Below, piece by piece: positions 54,999-64,000 of a stretch of DNA of 64,000 nt. This DNA comes from Rhynchopus euleeides (taxonomy: Eukaryota; Euglenozoa; Diplonemea; Diplonemida; Diplonemidae). The first letter of the stretch is position 1. Every line of letters begins with the position of its first letter. Location of the stretch: the NCBI GenBank assembly GCA_963210315.1, contig OY723248.1:1504727-1568726 (forward strand). The letters are read 5' to 3'. Made by a program: the position numbers and the translations under genes. The notes below the pieces were generated by a model. The model was not told the origin of the DNA, ran no database searches, and saw nothing but the letters and a program-made list of their open reading frames with translations.

Positions 54999-55820
54999 AC
55001 GTCGTTGCGAGGCACTGCAGCACAGCAGCAACAGCAGGCGGACATCCGGTGAGGGCACGTGACGCACCTTCCTTCAGGTGTGCCCAGTACTCCCCTGCCA
55101 CCTTTGCACTCCTTTTTGGCATTGTCTCGTCTCCGAGACTCCTGGTGGGTGATGCTATGTCTCGGGACAATATGAAGGCAAAGGCAACTATTCCTGTAAT
55201 ATTCCCATTCTGGGGTGGTGGGGAAGGGGTCGCCCCCCCTCTCTCCCTCTGGGGTTTTTCCCTTCAAAAACCGCATTCTCGCATTGTTTGAGTGCATCCG
55301 TACCTCATACTTTTTCTCTCGCCAAAAATGGTGGAAAAAAAACCCCATTACTCCTTGGACCACTGAAGGAAAAAGGTGGGTAAATTTATTTTCCCCCCTC
55401 CGCCGTCTGTACTTGCAAAAAAACCAGGGTGTGTTTCATGAGACGGGTTGTTATGGTCTAACAGGATTACCTGCTCCAACACCTAGCATGTCTCGCTGAA
55501 GGAACCTCAAACAGTGACCCCCTCACGGCGTTGCGAGAGGCACGGCCGAAAATCGTACTAAGTCGGAAAAGTCGGCACTTTCCTGGGTACAAATTGTGGT
55601 CCGAAATTTTCCGATTTTTTGAAAAAAGGCTAATTCTGTAAGGGGGACCTTTTCGATTTTTTTTTTCGGGCACTTTTCCCACAAGGAAATGTCCGCCCTG
55701 TCCGCTACTGTCCGCTACCGATTTCAAGGATCCTCCTTGAGAAATTTTGAGTAAATTTTTTCGGGATCCTGGATCCCTCAATAGTCAATAGTATTTAGCC
55801 TACCGGCTGGTTGTTGCTGC
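54999..55820. other. Intergenic
   Basis: No gene seen; A/T-rich homopolymer patches such as the T run near 55660. Confidence 0.4.
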
Positions 55821-56117
55821 TTGATTTTTGTTTTTTTTGCTCTTGGCTTCCCATCCGTCAAAACAAAAAGGGCGGGGGGTGTGCCTCTTGCGACCTCTTC
55901 GATTATTTTATTGCGCTTGATTTTCTTGTCATGTCTGGCCCTGACATCACTGCCAGCATTTTCTTATGGCTCTACTAACTTCGAGTTTGATGAGACTCTG
56001 TCAACTCAGGGCCTCTATTGTTACGGGCTTGACCCGCAACAGGGTCGCCCCGGCTGCGAGACGAATCCGCTGAAGACAATTTTCGCCTCTGCCTGCCGAG
56101 GCCACATCACACCGTGA
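55821..56117 (+). CDS. Possible small secreted protein
   Basis: 98 codons. A hydrophobic segment (IILLRLIFLSCLALTSLPAFS) resembles a signal peptide, followed by a short region with four cysteines. Evidence is weak: no family, no supporting context, and the frame could be chance. Confidence 0.2.
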   Translation: MIFVFFALGFPSVKTKRAGGVPLATSSIILLRLIFLSCLALTSLPAFSYGSTNFEFDETLSTQGLYCYGLDPQQGRPGCETNPLKTIFASACRGHITP

Positions 56118-57677
56118 ACATGTGAAACATGTGCGGGTGGTGGAGGGTGACAAGAGACAGCTGTCCTTCCTCGCGATGATTGTTACTCTTTATGCCACCA
56201 GGCTGTATGGAAACAATTCTGCACACAGAATTGCGTCGGCTTTTGAATTTCTTGGAGCCATATCCCGTGCATCACAAGCCACAGCCAGTGACACTTTTTA
56301 TTTGAGGATGTGGAGGGGCTGTGCGGGAAGTGGGAGGCCACCCCTCCGCACCCCCCCTCTTTGTTGTTGCTGTGGGCCCCCCCCCCCCCCCTCAGAATCC
56401 CACCTCTACCCCCCACACACATACCCGCTCCCCCCCCCCCCCACCTCTTCCCCCGACCACACGCCCGTCCTTTCTTTCTCGCCTTCATGTGTGGGACCCC
56501 ACCTTCACCCTTGATCCCTTTCGAATCATGTTCCACGCACACACCGCCTGCACTTGCGCGAGTCCTATCTACTGTAGCAGCTCGTTAGGTTCCATTTCTG
56601 AACACCTGGCCCGTAGAACGCCGTGCTCATGTGCGAGTTTAATTGCAATGCAGCACTCTAGTCACGTTCTGAGTGGTTATTGTTTTTTTCCCAGGAACCT
56701 TGTCGACTGTGAAGGGTGTAGGCACTCGCAGCGCTCTCACGCAGTTCTCCCGGTGCACAATTCCAAAAAAAATTAGCTCGTCCAAAAAAAGTAAGATCGG
56801 AAAAAAATATCAATCTCGCACACACGACTTTACCATTTGGACGCAGCACAAAAAAAATGAAAACAATACTCCCATATACCCCCCCACCCCCCATCCCCAC
56901 AGCGTTTCGGGCTGCCCACTTCAGGGTCACCCACTGGGAAGTGAATCGGAAGAAGAAAAGAAGAAGTTAAAAAGTATACCCCACACATCTTTTATGCCCC
57001 CAACCACCGCCCCGCTCCCCGTGGAGCCCGTCCCCTGTCTGCATAGGGCTGCGAAGTCGGGTCGGGAAGTGGTTCAACGGAAGAGAGAGAGAACAATGAA
57101 TGCACCCCGGCAAAAGCTATTCGAAGGGGAGTGGGTGTCGCTGTGGAAACACGACCCCGCCCCCTGGGGGGACAGAGAGGAACACCGGCTGGAAAGAAGT
57201 GAGACGATAGGCGCCCACAGCAGGCTCCAGATAGGGTTGGCACTAAACCCATTCATTGGAGCGGGGTCCGACGTTATTGGTGTTTGGGTATTTTGGGGAG
57301 GTGACAAACGGGGTTTTTTTCTCGCCACATTCAGTGCGTGGTGTTCCTTCCCTTTATGATTGGCTTTAGTGGCGGTGGCAAACGAATCTCTGCTGGTGAC
57401 AAGGATGGTGTCGTGCGAACCATGGTGGGGGGGGGGGGTGAAACCGAGTCACAATCTGTGCCCCCCCCCCCCTCCCTCGCCCCCCCCAATATTCCTTTGA
57501 GGCAAGATTCAGGACGAACATCATGGGTTTGCCATTCGCCCACCGTGCGTGCGCCCGGCCTCCGGTGCACTGCCCCCTTGCATTCACCATGACGACCCAA
57601 ACATGGTGGCGCGATGACAGGGGAAGAGGGTCGTCGAAACATCCGGCCCCCCCACCCTACCCCACCCTGCCCCCACA

Positions 57678-57719
<42 letters not shown>

Positions 57720-58540
57720 TTTTCTCTCCCCCACCACACCCCACCCCACCCCACATCAGCAAACCCGGCTGCCCCGAGACAACAAAGAAGAAGAAGGTAC
57801 CGCACAAAACCCCCACATCTCCTTTGCCCTCCTCCTCCTTCGCACAACAGCCCCCTCTTCCACTACCGCCCCTGCATCCTGGTGCCTCACTTTGTCCCCG
57901 CCTAGCAGCGTGGCGTCAACAGAAATGACTCACCTCCCCCCTCCCTCCCCAATGGGTGCCAATGAGCCAGCTAGGGTTCCCCCCCACCCCCCCCCCCCCC
58001 CCATACCCTCTGTTACCCACCTCGCTCTTGCATGGCTGTACCGAGGTGTGGAAAATGGAGTAAAAAATAACCAGCTGTGTGTGTCTGGCACAAACGAAGA
58101 GGAAAAAGGGATGGTGTGGGGGGAAGGGGGGGGGGTTTTTTTTGCCCTGTCTCTCACATTTTCTCCCCCCACACACACCCCCACCCCCCACACCCCCCCA
58201 ATTTTTCTTTGAACTGTGCGTTTGCCATGGGTTGGGAGCAGAAACATCCTCAAGCAGCTGTGTGCCCAGCACCCACCTCCCCTCTCTGAAGAACATCGTA
58301 TATTTTTTTTTTGGGGGGGGGTAATTTTCAGGGATAGTGGGTGACTTTCCAAATTCTGCAAAAAAGCCGGTTTTTGCCGGTTTTCCCGTTTTTCGTTTTT
58401 TGGCGCCGTTTTGGCGTTTCCTGTCCATGTATGGGGTGAGCGGGGTACCTGCCCGCATCCCGACTTTGGTTGCTTCATAAAGCCGACGGACACCTCACAC
58501 AGCACCCCACATACACCCTGTTGGAGATGTGTGAGGTGCT
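56118..58540. other. Long gene-poor stretch with homopolymers and (CT)n
   Basis: No gene supported. C runs at about 56379-56391 and 56432-56442, an A-rich patch at 56760-56870, a (CT)n run at about 57680-57717, C runs near 57979-58001, and G-rich DNA at 58120-58135. Open frames are low complexity. Confidence 0.5.
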
Positions 58541-58954
58541 GTGGGAGAGCAGGTGTCCTTTGCTACAACACCATCCCGGCCGTGCCTCCAGCCATGGATC
58601 TGTCTCAGGAACTGTAGGGCAACGTCAGGAGTGCCAGAAGGTGCACGCCACGCCCTTGAGAGACCACTGCTGGACAGGGGGGCTGAAGGGGAATCCCCGG
58701 ACTTCGTGCTCCAACAGCGCCGGCGAGGCAATGTCGATCGCCAGTGGACAACGAGGAAGTCGTACAGACTTGTGTGCAGGGGTGGGGTAGTCTGCACGTA
58801 CTCCGTCTTCACTCACGACCATGTCGCACTCCTGGTGTTGTGCCGTTTCTCACTTGCCATGGTGCACCAACGGTACATATGTCCACTCGACAGGCACACA
58901 GCACAGCGGGGGGTCTGGGGGGCGGAGCCCCCCAGCCGCCGGAGGCCACGGTAG
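58541..58954 (+). other. Coding-like frame, unrecognised
   Basis: 137 codons whose middle (RQWTTRKSYRLVCRGGVVCTYS; FTHDHVALLVLCRFSLAMVHQRYICPLDRH) looks less repetitive than surrounding DNA. No start context or family. It could be a transposase remnant; not called as a gene. Confidence 0.2.
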
Positions 58955-59119
58955 CGAACATCTGGCCTTCTCCTTCGCGTTCTTGGACTCTTTGGGTCAA
59001 TCGCGGTTCGTAGTGGGGCCATTATTGGTGTCCAGGTGACCTGTGTACCCTCTAAGCAGGGTGGGCATAGTCGGGAAAAAAGTGGAATTTTCCCGAAATT
59101 TTTTATAGTTTTTTTTTTT

Positions 59120-59150
59120 TGAAAAACCGGTTTTGCAAACCGGTTTTTCA
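59120..59150. repeat. Perfect 14-bp-arm hairpin
   Basis: TGAAAAACCGGTTT at 59120-59133 and its inverse at 59137-59150, with loop TGC. The core AAAACCGGTTTT also occurs near 54171. Confidence 0.85.
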
Positions 59151-59309
59151 TTAGCACCCACTGTCCCTGGTAATTTTCCTCCTCTTCCCGGACACAGAGA
59201 TCCGGAATTGCGTGGAGGGGGAGATATTTTATTTTTCAGATGCATGGCTTTGTTTCTCCCTCTGCTCGTGAATGAAATGCCCGTGCCCCCCCCCCCCCCC
59301 CCACACCCC

Positions 59310-59509
59310 NNNNNNNNNNNNNNNNNNNNNNNNNNNNNNNNNNNNNNNNNNNNNNNNNNNNNNNNNNNNNNNNNNNNNNNNNNNNNNNNNNNNNNNNNNN
59401 NNNNNNNNNNNNNNNNNNNNNNNNNNNNNNNNNNNNNNNNNNNNNNNNNNNNNNNNNNNNNNNNNNNNNNNNNNNNNNNNNNNNNNNNNNNNNNNNNNNN
59501 NNNNNNNNN
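59310..59509. other. Assembly gap (200 N)
   Basis: Exactly 200 N between C-rich ends (CCCCCACACCCC on the left, poly-C on the right); the round number suggests a size set by the assembler. Confidence 0.95.
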
Positions 59510-59528
59510 CCCCCCCCCCCACACCCCA

Positions 59529-60954
<1,426 letters not shown>

Positions 60955-61025
<71 letters not shown>
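60955..61025 (+). repeat. (CT)n run at 5' side of the LINE 2 copy
   Basis: About 35 CT units; with the tail run it places the insertion inside a (CT)n microsatellite. Confidence 0.9.
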
Positions 61026-61028
<3 letters not shown>

Positions 61029-61346
61029 TTCTCCCCTCTCTCTCAACCACTTGACAGCGTGCCGCTGGGCGTGCTGCTCCCCCATAAGCTCCAGCCCCAA
61101 CGCAAGCGCCAGCCAAAACAAACCGGCACAAGAGAGGGGCTGCTTTTGATTTTGTTGTCTCTCTCTCTCTCTCTCACCCCCTCACCCCCCGACCCCCCTA
61201 CCCCACAACCCATCAACAAAACCAAGAAAAAGGGCACACGATGCTACTGCGTGCGTGATATGAGCTGTGATCTTTTCAGTCGACAAAAAAAACCTCGCCA
61301 CACTCCCCCCCTCCCCCCCTTCCACCCCTATCTGTGTGGGTTTTAT
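61026..61346. other. Spacer
   Basis: No gene; a short (CT)n run at about 61159-61175. Confidence 0.4.
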
Positions 61347-61367
61347 GCACGGTTCATGCCCCCCTCT
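61347..61367 (+). repeat. 21-bp target-site duplication, left copy
   Basis: Begins GCACGGTTCATG; identical to 61651-61671. Confidence 0.85.
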
Positions 61368-61650
61368 TCTCCTCCCCCCTCCATCTCTCTCTCTCTCTCT
61401 CTCTCTCTGTCTCGTATGCTTATAGTGTGAATATCCCCGAAACGAAAATACTCGCACCCCAAGGGTGTCGTCTACTTAACTACGCGGGCCCGCGGCCCGG
61501 TAGACTCCCCTTGTTTGAGAGAGGAGCTGCTCTGGTGGGGTGAGGGAAGTGACACAGGAGGAGGAGGAGGCGCAGGCGCCACACGGTCTGTAGCGCCCGG
61601 TGACGCGCTACGTGAGGAAGGAGGATTAAGGTAGGCCCGTTTAGAGGGGG
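61368..61650 (-). mobile_element. Severely 5'-truncated LINE family 2 insertion with target-site duplication
   Basis: Bases 61414-61639 equal the last 226 bp of the copy at 59743-59968. A (CT)n stretch at 61384-61413 is the 3' tail, and 61368-61383 and 61640-61650 are short junction sequences. A 21-bp exact duplication flanks it, the hallmark of target-primed reverse transcription. The lack of visible differences from the other copy means both are young. Confidence 0.85.
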
Positions 61651-61671
61651 GCACGGTTCATGCCCCCCTCT
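61651..61671 (+). repeat. 21-bp target-site duplication, right copy
   Basis: Identical to 61347-61367. Confidence 0.85.
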
Positions 61672-63392
61672 GTCTCCATCACTGTGTGCACGCTTCCTTA
61701 TTTTTTTTTCTCCGGTCCGTCCCCCCCACCCACCCACCCCACGTCTCTCACCTTCTTATACTGGGCAGTGTCAGAGTGCCGGGGCGAGGGTGCCATTTGC
61801 AAAGGGTATTGAGCGTCAACCAACAGGGGGCCTGTCGTTACCTGGAGGGAGAATAGGGCGATGGGGAGGAGTAGCGTGCCTTTCTTCCTTCCAAACCTCA
61901 CTGACTGACGGGTCGTGGGTGGCTCGTAGCGAAGGCCCTCAAAAAAGATAACAGACAAAATCCACACCCTTTTCTCGACGACTCTTCCATCCTCTTTGCT
62001 TTGTGCTCGCGTTTTTTTTGCCGGATTTGGTGCACAAACAACAGCCTTATCTTTTTGCACATGCTGCTGTTGCCCTGACGAAGAATATCAACAACGGCGT
62101 CGTACCCCCCCCCCCCGTCCTTTGTTTTCTTTTCATCACAATTTTCCCTTGATCTCGTTTCCCTGCCTAATCTGGTTGACAAACAGGTCGACCGCAAGCA
62201 AAGCACGGATCGCAGTTCTATCGCGGATATTGGGTGACTAACATAGCAGGCATCGGCGTGGGGTCGGTGGGTTCCCCCCCCCCCCCACCTCCTCTCCCCC
62301 CCCTTTGTTTTTGTGCCAAGCTTTGTGATGCGCTTTCCCTTCATTTGCCGCTGCCTCGACTGGGATCTCCTCAGGAAACCTCCTTGCCAGCCTGTGGCAA
62401 GTGGTCAGGGGGGGGTGAGATTCATTAGCCTCTGATTTTGACCAGAGCCCGGTTTCATCCAGATTTAACCCCCCACTCCCTACCCCACCCCCACCCCCTG
62501 CGCTGATGGGGCAGGGTGTGGGAGACTGCATGCAGAAAAAATGGAAACAAAAAACAATGCAACGCGAGTTGGGGTCAGCAAACCCTACGATGTTACAGCG
62601 AGAGGGGGCGCGGGGGGGGGGGGGGCAGGGACAAAAAGGCGCTACCCTCAAAAAATAGCGCCCGCCCCTCCCCTTCCCACCCGACCCCCCCCTTCCACCC
62701 ACCTACGTCCCGGCCTCCCGGTGTCCCTTTCTTTGAGAGGAAGAAAAGGGGACCGGGGGCATGACACAGGAACTAGTTGTCCGTGTAGGAGTGGTGGTGG
62801 TGGTGGTGGTGTTGCGTGGGTGTCTGTCGCAGCAAAGCCTACCACCCCACCTGGCCCCCACTCCACCTCCCCCCACCCGTATCCCCTGCCATATCAAGTC
62901 ATACCATGCATGTTGGAGGGAGGGTGGGGGCGCGAAGTTCCGTTGTGGTCGTCAATCACCCCCCCCTCCCTTCCTACCCGTGCACTACCGTACCCCCCCT
63001 CGTACCTCGGAAGAAAAATCCCCCCCCCTTTGTGTGTTGCAATCATTCCCTCAAGAAACGAGGGATCACAGCTTTGGTTTGTTGGGAAGCATCATCAGCA
63101 AAAGAATGTTACAATGATGTCAATCAGTGGGGAAAAAAATGCTAGTTGGAAAACGAAGAAAAAAATGGGAGGGTGGTGGGTTGGGAAGGGCGAGGGTGAG
63201 GGCAGTTCATGATATATGCATGAGGGGAGGGGGTTTTTGTTCAGTGCATTGCTGCCTTGACGGATAAAAAGGCAGATGCGCTACGTATCGAGAATGGTGT
63301 CTTCATGCGATGCGCTCTGCACACTGGAGCAGAATAATCTGAAGAAAAATAAAGAACGGCCGGGATTATCCGCCAAAAAGAATGTTCAAATT
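61672..63392. other. Gene-poor, low-complexity DNA
   Basis: No gene supported. C run at 62105-62117, G run near 62612-62624, a (GGT)n run at about 62791-62811, C-rich DNA at 62958-63027. Confidence 0.5.
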
Positions 63393-63501
63393 GGGGGCCC
63401 TCGCTACGAGTCACTGTGAGTCACGAGTCGTCAGTTTTCAGCCAAACATGGCTGACTTCTCACTTTTTCTCACTCAGTCACACTTGGTAGCGAGGGCCCC
63501 C
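63393..63501. mobile_element. 109-bp inverted-repeat element (MITE-like), copy 2
   Basis: Ends GGGGGCCCTCGCTACGAG and TTGGTAGCGAGGGCCCCC are inverted copies and match 10829-10938. ATT flanks it on both sides, a possible 3-bp target duplication. The middle contains the same CTCACTTTTTCTCACTCAG as copy 1. Confidence 0.75.
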
Positions 63502-64000
63502 ATTGTTCAAAAAAAAAGCCATACATTTCGAGCATCCAAACAAAACAAAAGGAAAAATCCCCATTCTGTGCAAAAAGAAGAACCTTGACTGACTTCGCCT
63601 TCTCTCGCCCTTCTGTATGGGCTCTCTCCCTGAAACCGATCTCCAGCGACGGCGACGGGTGATCGGATATTTGCTTCAGTGCATGGAGGGAAGAGGGGTG
63701 GGGGGGTGGGGTGGGGTGGGGGCAAGAGGGGGGGGAACGGGGGAGGTATTTATTTGGCTTCATATGGTCCTCTCTCTCACACATACCCTCTCCCTATCCC
63801 CCCCCTCTCTCTCTCCACCCCCCCCCCCCCCCCCCTCACCCCATCCTCTCATCGGTCGTGCGGGTTTTTTTGTCTTTTTTTCCCCAACCCAACCCCCACG
63901 CTCTGTGGAATCAGTGTTCTATTTTTCGCCCCCCCACCCCCACCCTCCCCCACCCCCTCCCCCCCTTCCCCCTCCGATTCACCTTCTCTTTTTTCTCTTC
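63502..64000. other. Terminal stretch, low complexity
   Basis: No gene. G-rich DNA at 63690-63740 and C-rich runs at 63800-63840 and 63930-63975. Confidence 0.45.

Overview
The window reads as nuclear DNA of a GC-rich, free-living-type microbial eukaryote whose lineage I cannot fix. Host genes are split by few short introns (82 to 353 bp) whose donors are nearly all GTATGT-like. They include an ESCRT-III CHMP2 subunit, a HINT3-like HIT protein, a FAM221 protein, an M1 aminopeptidase and an O-fucosyltransferase-like Golgi enzyme. Two degenerate cyclase domains in one protein, glutamine-rich tracts and very abundant poly-G/poly-C and dinucleotide runs also point to a protist. FAM221 is mostly known from flagellated or ciliated organisms, so the cell may carry a flagellum; that is inference.

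Layout. 1-3.4 kb: broken C2H2 zinc-finger remnant and two abutting inverted-repeat DNA elements. 3.4-10.4 kb: four host genes on the + strand (HIT, CHMP2, a small unrecognised protein, FAM221). 11.26-19.88 kb: a nearly whole LINE on the - strand, set between two (GT)n runs, encoding a very long coiled-coil ORF1 and an ORF2 with OTU-protease-like, APE endonuclease, reverse transcriptase, RNase H and Cys/His-rich domains. 20.6-32.0 kb: Gln-rich protein, membrane protein, O-fucosyltransferase-like protein and M1 aminopeptidase. 33.4-34.9 kb: third inverted-repeat DNA element. 35.2-45.4 kb: tandem pseudocyclase, CCCH zinc finger, two small unrecognised genes and an RRM-like polyQ protein. 47.0-54.1 kb: a 31-bp perfect hairpin followed by two related arrays of 31-bp minisatellite (about 73 and 116 copies), the second beginning with an orientation switch that makes a long palindrome. 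54.1-64 kb: gene-poor DNA with homopolymer and (CT)n runs, a 200-N gap, and two 5'-truncated copies of a second LINE family, one with a 21-bp target-site duplication.

The most unusual object is the LINE at 11.26-19.88 kb. ORF1 and ORF2 lie in one continuous reading frame broken only by TAG codons, one inside a perfect 9-bp-arm palindrome, and ORF2 starts with an OTU-like cysteine-protease domain. Every stop codon seen in both LINE families is TAG, while every recognised host gene ends in TGA. The host genes show no shared pathway or operon-like order; they look like ordinary dispersed eukaryotic housekeeping genes separated by repeat-rich spacers.
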